A DNA stretch of 64,000 nucleotides from Cenococcum geophilum 1.58 (lineage: Eukaryota; Ascomycota; Dothideomycetes; Gloniales; Gloniaceae): positions 3,038,001-3,102,000 of the forward strand of contig KV748176.1 of assembly GCA_001692895.1 (NCBI GenBank), read 5' to 3'. Below are positions 25,110-35,899 of this stretch, piece after piece. The notes beneath the pieces were generated by a model that was given only the letters and a program-made list of their open reading frames with translations, was not told where the DNA came from and ran no database searches. How positions within the stretch are numbered: the stretch's first letter is position 1; every line of letters begins with the position of its first letter. The translations under genes and the position numbers were made by a program.

Positions 25110-26112
25110 CCTACCTAGTATATATTATTACTTAGAATTATAGTAGGCAGATCTTAAAGCGTAAGAATTAACTAAGGGTGATAGATTTATATATAAAATC
25201 TTAGACTATAACTAAACTGCTAAGGATATAGAGAAATATATAACTAACTAGGCAGCTTAGCTATATAAAAATGGATATATATATATAACTATGCCTTACC
25301 TTCCTTATAAAGTAAAAGGACCTTAAACTAGAACCTAGCGAATAATACTACTATAGTTTATTAGCATTTAGGATAATTATAATAACCTTAAGGTTATAGA
25401 AGGAGGAACTTAGGCAGAGCTGGCAGATATATACTAAGACTTAAAAGCACCGCCCTAGACGCTATCTAGATATACTAATCTTTACAGCGCAATCTTATAC
25501 CGCTTCCCTGCTGTAGTTAAACTTATAGCTGCTAGCGCCTTATCTAATGCTCTTTTAGGTAGACGGCGATAGGATTCTTTAGTGGTAATTTAAGATTATA
25601 ACCTTCTTCTTAATGGTAATAGAAATAAAGTTAGGAAATAGATATATTTTTACTATCTTAGGGCTATTAAAAACTATAAGGATGCATTTTAGCTTATACG
25701 TATAACTAAAATAGAGCGCTTTAATAGCCGCTTATACCTCTACTGCGTTAATAATGGAATTAATCCTTTAGCTATTGCAGTAGACCTAAGTAGAGTGCCC
25801 CCTATTATTATAGAAGGATAGAGCTATACGGAGCTGCCTAAAGAACTATAGGATAAAACTAAGCAAATAGAAGGACGCGAAAGAGCTACGTTATCTAAGA
25901 GCCGCTAGTCTGATACCTTTTATGCTGCCCCGCCAGGCGGACGCAAGCGGTCTTATTTAACTAGAACGGAGTCTCCTTATTTACTATCTTGGGTTCGTAG
26001 TAAGGGCAAGGAACGTATACGGTTACCTGCTACGCCTTTATTTCGAAGATAGGGAGTTTTAGAAGTCGTTAGGGGACAACGACTTAGGTGGGAGAGGTAT
26101 GTGGTGAGGTAA
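25110..26112 (+). pseudogene. broken gene P, 3' half
   Basis: After the second CCTAC target copy (25110-25114), the frame of the 5' half continues without a shift, reading LPSIYYYLEL and then on for about 332 codons to TAA at 26110-26112. A TAG at 26050-26052 is probably a former CAG, because the reading continues sensibly (GVLEVVRGQRLRWERYVVR). Recognisable segments: MPYLPYKVKGP (about 25290-25325), FPAVVKLIAASALSNALLGR (about 25508-25570), and a basic, low-complexity tail. Total length with the 5' half is about 612 codons. The gene looks like single-copy or low-copy host or cargo sequence rather than a retroelement gene. RIP is visible but milder towards the 3' end, next to the RIP-poor island. 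Confidence 0.6.
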
Positions 26113-26568
26113 ATTGGCCCACTAGATTCAACATCTAGATTAGGCATGGTCTAGGGAGTGTATAGGCCTTCCGTGGATATATAGATTAGTCCGTGGCCCC
26201 AGAGTCTTTAACAACTTCGACGGGCTTGACGGACAGACAGTTGGACGGGGATAATACACTCTTTTCTTCTCTTCTTACCGACTGCTTTCCTACTGATTTC
26301 TACTGACTGACTACGACCGACCGATAGACTGACAGCACCGTGACTTCCTGTCTGGGGAGAGACCTTCCCTCCCACACTACTAATATTAATAAAACTATAT
26401 AGATATGTAGATATCTACTACTTAAAGCTATTGCAACACCTAGTAGGTGCTATAGTTGGGCCCTTCCTTGAAAATATCCTCCCTTGGCCCAGAGTGCCTC
26501 TACGACTACTAGGGGTAAGCTTTGGGCAGAGCTTCGTGCAGAGCTTCGTGCAGAGCCACGTGCAGGCG
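26113..26568. other. RIP-poor unique sequence downstream of gene P
   Basis: No gene recognised. CA and TG dinucleotides are common here, in contrast to both flanks (for example GATTCAACATCTAG and GACAGACAGTTGGACGG). A short run of CTGACTGACTACGACCGACCGATAGACTGACAG (cited as about 26307-26333) is locally repetitive on a GAC/GACT unit. It is likely the 3' flank of P and part of the single-copy target in which the retroelements landed. Confidence 0.5.
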
Positions 26569-26642
26569 TGCAGATATGTAAATGTGCAGACGTGCAGACG
26601 TGTAGATGTGCAGACGTGTAGATGTGCAGACGTGCAGACGTT
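26569..26642. repeat. minisatellite, 8-bp unit GTGCAGAC
   Basis: About eight to nine tandem units of GTGCAGAC, with some units reading GTGTAGAT, which are the C-to-T versions. It is followed by GTTCGTACGGGCGATCG, and a related TTCGTACGGGCAATTG recurs at 26684-26699. Confidence 0.85.
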
Positions 26643-26751
26643 CGTACGGGCGATCGATTGCAGAGACGTTTGAAGAGACGGGCGTTCGTACGGGCAATTG
26701 TAGAACCTTCCTAGTATATTAGTGCTGCGTGTTAGTAGAGCTTTGGAGCTC

Positions 26752-27085
26752 TATATAGGGCTTCGAGCAGAGCTTCGAGTAGAGCTTTTACAGAACTTCG
26801 TGCAGAGCTTCGTGCAGAGCTTCTGCAGAGCTTCGTGCAGAGCCTTGTGTAGAGCTTTAGTAGAGCTTTAGTAGAGCTTTAGTAGAGCTTTAGTAGAGCT
26901 TCGTGTAGAACTTTATGCAGAGCTTCGTGCAGAACTCCGTGCAGAGCTTCGTGCAGAGCTTTGAGCAGAGCTTCGTGCGGAGCTTCTTGCAAAGCTTTTG
27001 CAGAGCTTTGGTAGAGCTCCGTGCAGAGCTCCGTGCAGGTCTCCCCCTGAGATTTGTTCCGCAGAGCTCTCGCAAAGCTCCACAG
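26752..27085. repeat. minisatellite, 11-12-bp unit GCAGAGCTTCGT
   Basis: Roughly 27 degenerate units of GCAGAGCTTCGT, with an inner block (about 26845-26900) of an 11-bp variant, GAGCTTTAGTA. A short outlier block of the same unit is at 26524-26560. The 12-bp period produces long open frames on both strands that encode four-residue repeats. These are by-products of the repeat and are not called as genes. Most units keep CA, so the array has escaped heavy RIP. Confidence 0.9.
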
Positions 27086-27440
27086 CTCTACGCAGAGGGC
27101 TGGCGGCGTGGGCGTGGGCGTGGGCATAGGCGTAAGCGTTCAGCGTTGAGCGGCTCAGCAGTGCAGAGGTAGAATTAGGGCCTCTACGACGACGAATTCC
27201 TCTTAACGTCGCGCGCGTATAAGGAGCTAAAGATCTTATAACTTATAGAGTAGGCTTTCCTCTATAATTTAGTGCAATTTTTATGTTAATAGGTATTATA
27301 GGAGGGTAGATTAATTTTATTAAAGTTAATAAGGTCTTCTTATATAAACTATATTTAGGGTTTCCTATAAATCTCACTAAAGTCTCTTAGACTAAGAAAA
27401 CGATTACCGTCCTAAATTAGCTTAGCGGACGGTGTGGATA
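27086..27440. other. transition from RIP-poor island to AT-rich sequence
   Basis: 27098-27180 is GC-rich (GGCGTGGGCGTGGGCG run at about 27103-27124). From about 27200 the sequence turns TA-rich. No family or coding frame was recognised to 27440. Confidence 0.4.
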
Positions 27441-27618
27441 TTCCTATATCCGCAATTAATTTCTTGGTCTAAGTTTTTAAGGTAATGGATTTTTAATCAG
27501 TCCGCAAGCTAACTAACTACATTTATACAAAACCACTAGAATTACATTTAAACATATTCCGTAAAGGCTCTTAGTAAATTTAACAATATCTACGTTATAG
27601 AGGTTGCGGATATTGGAA
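27441..27618. mobile_element. possible 178-bp TIR element (Tc1/mariner-type MITE)
   Basis: The ends are inverted repeats: TTCCTATATCCGCAA (27441-27455) and TTGCGGATATTGGAA (27604-27618), 14 of 15 bases complementary. Both are flanked by TA (27439-27440 and 27619-27620), the target duplicated by Tc1/mariner transposases. There is no coding capacity, which fits a non-autonomous element. A chance inverted repeat in AT-rich DNA is less likely because the arms contain CCGCAA. No second copy was found in the window. Confidence 0.5.
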
Positions 27619-27620
27619 TA

Positions 27621-28060
27621 ACTTAATACTAATCTTTTATATTATTTCCTAAAGTTAATTAATTATATAATAGAACCTAGGCTTTTAGAATATATTATGT
27701 TTATTACTTAGGTATTTTTAGGTTTTATAATTATTTTTATTAAAAAAAAGCGTTATTAACAATTCCGTAACTATATATAACTTTATTAAACGCTAGCAAA
27801 TATATATAAAACCTATATAAATCTATAATAGCTAAACTAAAGATCTTTAGATATTACTTAGGTAGGCTATATAGAGGCTCTATTACAGACCTTATATTAG
27901 CAGTAGTATAACTACTAAAAAGATATATAAATGGGTTAGTTAAGATAGTATTGAAGGCGCTAAAACTAATTAAGCTATAGAATAAAAGGTAGCCAAGTTA
28001 TATGGCTAGTTATATTATAAGTTCGGAATATAAAAACGTAAAAACGTAGGAACGTAATGT
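27621..28060. other. AT-rich sequence, nothing recognised
   Basis: Heavily TA-enriched. No retroelement motif, LTR or long frame could be identified. It ends in short AAAACGTA/AACGTA repeats (28033-28057) just before the 8-bp array. Confidence 0.35.
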
Positions 28061-28156
28061 ACTAACATACTAATATACTAATATACTAATATACTAATAT
28101 ACTAATATACTAATATACTAATATACTAATATACTAATATACTAATATACTAATAT
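28061..28156. repeat. tandem array, 12 units of ACTAATAT
   Basis: Exactly 96 bp in 12 units of 8 bp. The first unit is ACTAACAT, and the rest are identical, so the array is younger than, or independent of, the surrounding decay. Confidence 0.95.
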
Positions 28157-28409
28157 ACTTAGTACATTTCTTAGGCATAGTATTATATATTTAAAGGACC
28201 TTAGTCTTTACCTAGATAGTTCTCTTCTTTATAGTAAATCTTAAAATATAATTAAAGTTAATCTATTAAGCAACCTACTCAACCAGTTATATTTATATTA
28301 TTAACTATTCTATACCTATATACCTAGCCCTTTAATAAGTCTACTATGGTATTTCCTATAAGGCTTTATTATATATTTACTACTAAGGTTATAGTAAAGG
28401 AAGTTAAAT
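28157..28409 (+). other. probable LTR/leader remnant before gag at 28410
   Basis: No second copy is available to define an LTR. The last 45 bp (TACTACTAAGG... to AGTTAAATAAC) resemble the short leader between LTR and gag of element E on the other strand (37200-37245), so the stretch is probably the end of a 5' LTR plus primer-binding site of a related element. Confidence 0.4.
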
Positions 28410-29625
28410 AACATACCACCTAAACAGCAACTATAATGCTATTTACGGTAATAACTACTTCGGGATTAGGAGGAGATATTAGTATATATAATAATAACTT
28501 AGTAGTAGTTATAATAAACCAGCCTAGGAGTGTTATAGAGTAAAACAATACTAATAATTAGGTACTACTTTAATAACTATAAAATATAAAGAGAGAAAAT
28601 ATTAAGATGCTATTAATTAAAAGATTTTTAGGAGAAAAGTATAAGCTAAAGGGATTCCTTATATAAATAAAATTAAAGATCTAATATAAAGGGATAAAGT
28701 TAGAATAGGCCACGGACTATGTAGTATACGTAGGGTTATTTTTAACAGGTAGGATACTAAACCTTATTTTACAAAAATGTGGGCCAATAAATTGGTAACT
28801 ATTAACTTAGAAGCGCGGTATGTATTCTTAAGTTAGGAAGAATTTGCTAGTAGGCTAATATAGATATATAGAAGTCTGGAATTAATAGTAATAGCTAAAG
28901 GAAAGCTATATCAGCTTATATAAAAGGGATTGGCTATAGACTATATAATATAGTTTTAAATACTAGTAGTGCAGACTAAGTAGAACTAAGGGGCGTTAAT
29001 GACTTAGTATAGGAGAGGACTAAAGGCTAAAGTTTAAGTAACTATAATACTAATAGACGATCTAAGCGATATAAGGAAGCTTATTAAGTAAGCTATTAAG
29101 GTAAATAACTGGCTATACTAAAGCGAAAAATATAGTAGAATATAGTAGGGACTAATATATATAAAGAAGGTATATTAGTAAGTATTTAGGCCATAGTATA
29201 GCGCAGAACTAATAGGGTTAAGCGATACTAAAGAAAGTAAAAAGTAAAATAGACAATTATAGAAACCTAAAGAATAAGGTTTAAGGAGCAGAGGCTAAAC
29301 TAGGGATTTTAGGAGCAGAAGATATTTAGGCAGACTTTATAGTAAGAAAAGTGGTATAAAAAAGGGGCTTATATAAACTGCGGAAAATAGGGTTATTTCG
29401 CTTAAGACTATAGAGGTAGTTAAAGTAACTATATAGTAAAGGAAATAAGACTAGTAGACAATATATATATATAGAGGGATAATAATATACTGCAGGAAAT
29501 AGGGGGGTATTTAATTAAGGGTTTCGTGTTTTATTATAATAACGCATACTAAGTTTATAAGGACGCTAAATATAGCGTAAGCTATTAGCTATAAAAACCT
29601 AAGTTAAGAGGACTTTAGGGTATAC
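28410..29625 (+). pseudogene. gag: gypsy gag fragment (element M) with zinc knuckle
   Basis: The frame begins at ATA 28410 (the ATG is lost by a RIP-type change), reading -PPKQQL, and is similar to the gag of element E. Mid-region segments KRFLGEKYKLKGFL and LEARYVFLSQEEFA are typical of the retrotransposon gag core. The knuckle lies near 29365-29425 and reads INCGK-GYFA-DYRG, where C-x2-C-x4-H-x4-C would be expected; two ligands have become Tyr (TGC/CAC to TAC). The fragment stops abruptly where an LTR-like TGTCAC sequence starts (29626), so the rest of the element was lost or rearranged. Confidence 0.65.
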
Positions 29626-29845
29626 TGTCACAAAATAAGTATAAGCGACGATAATATATAACGAGGTAGATATTATTAAGCTATATATATAAACTAGGTA
29701 ATAAAGTCAAGACCTTATATAGGGAAAGAAGGTAAGAAAACGGGAAGAAAGGGTATATATTGTTAGCTTAGTTGCTTAGTCAATATATATAGAGAGCAGA
29801 GCAGGATTTAGATAGTAGTTCTAGTAAAACTTAGTAAGATTTAGT
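29626..29845 (+). repeat. putative 5' LTR of element F, left part
   Basis: It starts TGTCACAAAATAAG and runs to the E insertion at 29846. It resumes at 37670 and probably ends near 37800. It ends in short repeated GTA(G/A)AACTTAGTA-like units on both sides of the insertion. There is no clear second LTR; 41560-41736 plus 44828-44899 shows a similar arrangement (CTTAGT..GTCAATATAT, then repeated TAGTAGAATTT) and may be the partner. Confidence 0.45.
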
Positions 29846-30269
29846 TGTAACGGAACCTTATAGTAAGTACTACGGTGGGCTTGTTATTAGGCTAGGTATA
29901 TAGGTAATACAAATTAAAGTTAATAACGTAATAATACCTGGTGGAGTAGTTGCCTACCAGATTAGCTCTAATTGTATTCTAAGAATTACTATAAGGAAGG
30001 AACTATCTAGGTAGGGATTAAGGGTCCTTAAATATACAACCATACTCCTATAAAATCCTTCTTATATATAATATATATATGCTTTATCTGCTCTATTATA
30101 GATTATATAGATCCTATAGATTATATAGATTACGTTATATAACCTTAGTTACTATTCCTTATTATATAGCTCTATTGGCTCTATCCTAAACTATATTTAT
30201 ATTAACTAACTAGCTTTTTCTAACTCCTCTCTAAGTAGTTATAATATTATACTTAAAGCGTCCGTAACA
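29846..30269 (-). repeat. 3' LTR of element E
   Basis: 424 bp. The ends TGTAACGGA and TCCGTAACA form an inverted repeat of nine bases. It contains ATAGATTATATAGAT-like short repeats near 30095-30130. Confidence 0.92.
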
Positions 30270-33200
30270 CTATCTCCCTCCTCTTTATCTTTATCCTTAA
30301 AGATTCCTAATATCTCTAAGTCGTTTACTAGAGGTATAATATCCGTTTAATTAATTTAGTTAATATCTTTACTTATTATACCTAAAGTAATTCCTTCTTC
30401 CTCAACTGCTTGCCGTACTCGCACTATTGCTGCAATATTGTCTCTTAGTGAGATTATACTATCTCTATATTCTCGTTATTCTAAAGAGGGGTTAGTTTAT
30501 ATTACGTTGGCGAACCTATCTTTACGATAACCATCCTCTTATTTAAAGTGCACTAAAGCGAATATTTATTTATCTTATAATATTCGCTCTATTTCTAATA
30601 CTAAATATATATAACCTATTACTCTTAATAGTTATCTAGTTCCCTAATTAATTTATCTTAAGGTCTTATATTTAATCTGCTACTACGCAGCTAGATAATA
30701 AACTATCTATTACTTTGGCGGAGTTATACCGTTCTTATAATATAGAACGGGAGGCTGCCGATACTTAGTAATAGGCTCTTAAATCTTATCTTACAGCGTC
30801 CGCTTAGTTAATCCACCTTAAGAAGGTTTGTAAGAAGGTTTGTTAAGAAGTAGAAACTTATAAAGTAGGGTCTATAAGAACTTAGTAATAAAAGAACGGA
30901 TTCTCTTCTAGCCAAGAAGGAAATAAATTTAAGTGGCTTAGTAACTGCTCTTCCCGGGTCCCGCTTAGGTAACTTATTTTTTAGCGATCCTTTTTTATTA
31001 ATACTACCTAACCTAATCTCTTCTAATACTTCTATACCTTTCCTATAGCGTTCTTTAGGTTCTCTAATAGCTTCTAGGTAGTCTTATTATAGCCTATCTA
31101 CTTAACTTTATACTATATTTTATTATTAATGTCCTTATAAATAATAACCTTTAAAACTTACTATTTGTCTTCTTCCTATCCTCTATATATATCTACTTTA
31201 TAAACTAGTAGCTTAATATTCCTATATACTGGCTCTAGTATTACAATATACTATATAGGGTAGATCTTTATTTTGGCTGGTAGGTTTAACTTAAACATAA
31301 CTAGTAAAATCCTCTATTTAACTTTAAAAGGTCCTAGTCTAACATAGTTTAACTTCTTACTTAATTATTAACTCTTGAAAATTTTATATAGTAGCCACAC
31401 TTTATCTCCCTCCTTAAGATCTAGTCCCTTAGATCTCTTAGCATTATAATACTTTTTTATTTTCTCTTATACTTATTTTACTAATTCTATAAAGTCTATA
31501 TAAAGATTTATTAGTATCTTTATTCTTTCTTTAGCTATACTACTTATTTTCTTTACTTACTACGGCAATAATAATATTCTTAGCTTATATCCATAATTCG
31601 CCTTAAATAGTAATATGCTTATCCCTTCTTGCAGTGTTATATTATATATAAACTATATAACTAGTAATAATAATACCTAATTATTCTGCGCGTAATTAAT
31701 ATAATGCTTTAGATACTGCTCTAGTGTCTAATTTAATCTTTTCGTTTAACCGTCTGTTTGCAGATAATATGCGGTAAAAGTTACTACTCTTACTCCTTAT
31801 TCCGCTAAGAATACCTCTTAAAATGCTATTATAAATCTTAGATCTTCATCTAATATAATCTTACTTAATACTTTATATTTTATAAATACTTCTTTAATAT
31901 AAATTCTAGCGATATCTTTTACTAATATTTCTTCTATGTATACTATAAAGTATCCCTACTTTATAAGCTTATCTACTATTACTAAAATTACGTTATAATC
32001 TTATCCGGTAATAGGATCTCTTAATTTTAGCAACTTAATAATAAAGTCCTATAATATAACCTCCTATAGTCTCTCTAGTATTTTAATAGGTTGTAGCCCT
32101 CTATATGGCTTATACCTTATTAGTTTATTTCTTTAGTAATCTAAATATTCCTTAGTGACCTTCTATGCTAAGCCCTAGATTCTATTAATAATATACTCCT
32201 TTTAGAGTCTTAACACTAAGCCTATAGCTCTATTATGTCCCTAAGTTAATCCCTTATAGAAATCCTCTATAAAGTATTCTGCTATACTTCTTAGGATATA
32301 CTTTACTTCTTAATTTTTATATATATCTATCTACGGATCCTCTAGCTATGCTTTTAGAATTTTTTATACCTAAAAGCTTTCTAGTAACTTATAAACTCTC
32401 TCTAGCTCTTCTTAAGTTGCTATAATTTTTGGATAATTATACCTAATTAATCTATTTATATCTCTTCGCAGTAAAGCCCCTAATGGCTTTTTATTATTTT
32501 GTAATTTAGCCCTTTAACTTAAAGCGTCTGCTTATATATTATCTATACCCTTAATATACTAGATTTTAGAATAGTATTCTATAAGTATCTCTACCTATTT
32601 AACCTATCTTTAGTTAAGTTTCTTTATTATTAGGAATCCTGTTAGGTTTTTATAATCCATCTTAATTATAAATAGTTTCTCTATACCTTATAAGAATGTT
32701 CTCTATTTCTTTAGTGCTATAACTATACTTAATAACTCCTTATTATAGATGTCGTAGTTTAACTCTAGTAGTATTATCTTCCAACTATAATATACTACTA
32801 GGTGCTATCTATCTTAATATTTTTATATAAAGTATGCCCTTAGTATAAAGTCTAATACGTTTATTTCTATAACCGTCTCTAGTCCTAGTTAATAGATTTT
32901 AAAAACTAGCTCTTAGGTAAATAACTCTTTAACTTTTTTAAATAATTTTACTATTCCTCTCCCTATACCCATAGTTCTTCTTTCTTTATTAGTCGTGTAA
33001 ATAGTTTAATATCCTTTAACTATTGCGCTATAAACCTTCTATAGTAATTACAAAACCCTAAGAATAATTTTAACTACGTAACGTTCTCTAATTCTTACCA
33101 ATTTACTATAGCCTTAATCTTTTTTTAATCTATACTAAGTTAGCCTAGTTTAATAATAAATCTAACAAAATTAGTCTTTTTAGTAAAGAACTTTTATTTT

Positions 33201-34450
33201 TTAATTGCTACTAGTATCTATTCTTCTTATAGTCTCTTTAAAACCTATTTAATATATTCTCCGTATTCTTCCTTAGTTATTAAGTAGATAATATTATTAT
33301 TAAGATATACTATAATAAATTTATCTAAGTGTTCTCTTAATATATTGTTAATACGCTTCTAGAACGTTGCTAGTATATTTATAAGCCTAAATTATATAAC
33401 TAATAGTTTATATAGTCCTTCCTTTAACCTAAAGGCTGCCTTTTATTTATCGCCTTCCTTAATTCTAATCTAATAGTACGCCCACCTTAGATCTATCTTT
33501 GTAAAGATTTATATATTACCTATCCTATCTTAGATTTCGCTAATTAAGGGTAAAGGATATCTATCCTTTTTAGGAATGCTGTTTAACTATCTATAGTTAA
33601 TATACAGCCTTAGTTTACCATTCTTCTTTAGTATAAATAGTACTAGATAACCTGCTAATAACTGTAATGGTCTAATATATCCCTTTTATAAGTTTTCCTA
33701 GATAAACTCTTTTAATGCTCTACCTTTTTCTTTAGTAAGCTTATAGATTAGAAAGAACTATAGACTTATTTCTAGTTCTAATTTAATTTTATAGTCCTAT
33801 ACTATATACTCTAATAGCTCCTCGCTTTTTAGTAACTATAGTTTCTTGCCATACTTATAGTATCTCTTTGGTATATAACTTAGTCCTTTTTCTATTTCTT
33901 TATAGGTTGCTCCTACTTAGTACTATACCAACTTGGCTTATTATTACATTTTACGTTATTAAGTATCTTTAATATTAACCTAACCTATAATCTAATTAAT
34001 CTTTAGGTTATATTCCTATAACTAAGGCATTTTTAAAACTACCTTGTCGTTTCCTAATGGTAATATATTAAAAAACATCTTAATTTATCTCCTTTTAATA
34101 ATTAGCTGAATAGGTCCTATTTTGAGATTAATAATACCTCCTCTATAGGTTATCGGATCTCCTAAAATTATCACTAATAGGTAAAGATACTCCTTTTTCC
34201 TATATAGTAACCCTATTCTTTTAACTGCTACTAATAATATATAGTTCCTTATTGCTCTACTGTCTATTAATACTTTAAACTATTAATCTTGCCACTTAAC
34301 TTATAAATTTAGGTGTTATCCTTAAATTCCTTTAAGGGTTTAAGGCTCTACTACTAGTTTCCTCTAGTCCTATAGGCCTCTACTTTTCCTAACTATTGGC
34401 TATTTAATCCTGTTTATACTTAGTCCACTTTTAGCTAATACTTAGTTTAC
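30270..34450 (-). pseudogene. pol: pol polyprotein of element E
   Basis: On the minus strand: protease about 34020-34290 with VLIDSRAIRNYI (D-S-R instead of D-S-G); RT about 33000-33960 with IPKKDRYPLPLI, KIDLRWAYY and a Y-L-N-N box near 33297-33310; RNase H about 32480-32900; integrase about 31380-32240, including VDKLIK, ILDEDLRF and LQTDGQTK. The remaining 1 kb (30270-31300) continues as an open-type frame, running close to the 3' LTR with no chromodomain that I can recognise; its function is unknown. RIP-type stops are dense. Confidence 0.82.
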
Positions 34451-35899
34451 TTCTTATCCTTAATATACTATAGACATGTATTTCCTAGGTATTCCCACTA
34501 CTATTATTTATCTAGGTATTTTTTTATAAGAAATCTTCCTGGCTAAAGTATTAAGTCCCCTTAGCTTTATACTTCTACTAAGTGCTAACTATATATATAC
34601 TTAGCGTTTTTATATTTCGCCTTATCTAGTACCTAATATATCCTTACTAGGTACTTCTAGTTCTTATCTTTAGGTGTTTTATATATATTACACACATTAT
34701 TTATATATGCGATCTATACTAATATATAGTATACTTAGTGTCTTAAGTTAACTCTTAGCTTGTCTTTATCCTTAAGTTTAAACCTTTCTCTTATTAATCT
34801 AAGCGTTACGACTTCGTTCGTAGGTACTAAGATTTATCTCTTACTTCTCTAGTCCTCTAATCGCTTCTTTAGGTCTTTTAACATTATAATTAAGGCTCCT
34901 TTAATGTGACTTATAGCCTTTTCTATAATTAGGTGGTTTTAGATAACTTTTTTATCTAACCACATATAGAAATCTTCCTATTTATCGTTATGCCTTTACC
35001 TATACTACCTTTAGTACAGCTACTGGAGTATATACGGCTTATCTATAAAGAAGTATCTTCTTATTACTATATTATAACAGCCCTTTATATATCGTTTCTC
35101 GAACCTAGTTAGAATTCCTAAATCCTCTTCTTATTCTAGTTTGGTAAGCCACTTAGCTTTTAGTATACCTACTCTAGGCCTATTAGTAATTCTTTATATA
35201 GGTACTCTGTCCCTTATACGACCTAGTATACTAAACCTCTTATCTAGTTTCTGTTCTTGCTATAATGCAATTCTTGCTCTAAATTCCTCTATAGTTTCTT
35301 TCTTTTTGCGTCTTATAAGTGGATTCTTAAAGTCTTCTTATTTCTTAATCTCGTTAATAGTCCTTATTTGTGCCTTAAAATCTTAGTCCTATAGGATTCT
35401 TAATCCTAAGCTTGCTTTTATCTTAAGCTTTACTTCTACCTTAATTTAGCTAGGCTTAGGTGTTCTTATCTTGTCTTAAGAGTCTTATATCTATAGGAAA
35501 CTCTGTCCTAAGCTTATTTATATATCTTTAAACTAAGCCATTACCCTCCTCCATCGGTTTTTATCTGTTGTGGGTCCTTAGGTATGCCTTATCTTATCTT
35601 AAGAATCTTAGTCGTCTCTTATCTCGTCTTAAGAATCTTAAGCCTTTAGCTTTTTGCCTTTATTAAGTAATAAATTAGCACTAGCAGTTATCTGCTTGCT
35701 TAATCTCCTTAAGATACTCTTTCTTTCGTCTTATAAAGCGATGGATGCCGTATCTAATAGTATTATAATACCCGTTACTAATCCTTACTCTATACCGGTC
35801 TTAGTCTCTACTTCTAATATAACTTCTTTAAGGTTTGCACGCTTTTAGTAAGCCGTTCTTATTACCTTGTCGTCTGTAAATATCTCGCCTATATTAAAC
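34451..35899 (-). pseudogene. gag-pol linker region of element E
   Basis: About 1.4 kb between the knuckle and protease. It is coding-like on the minus strand (Lys/Asp/Glu-rich, with repeated LRFLRRDKR-type segments at about 35550-35650). Several open stretches on the plus strand here (35141-35386 and 35654-35848) are antisense shadows. No domain was recognised. Confidence 0.45.

Noticed and set aside
26679-26699. TTCGTACGGGC repeats (26641 and 26684) as a possible palindromic regulatory site
   Set aside because: They are direct repeats bordering the minisatellite, with no gene nearby to regulate.
26431-27172. Several 60-85-codon open frames on both strands with four-residue periodicity (QSFV, EALH types)
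   Set aside because: They are produced by the 11-12-bp minisatellite, which lacks stops in several frames. They overlap each other on both strands and have no independent coding evidence.
35141-35848. Two plus-strand open frames rich in Leu/Ile/Ser
   Set aside because: Antisense to the gag-pol linker of element E. The hydrophobic composition is what AT-rich reverse strands give.
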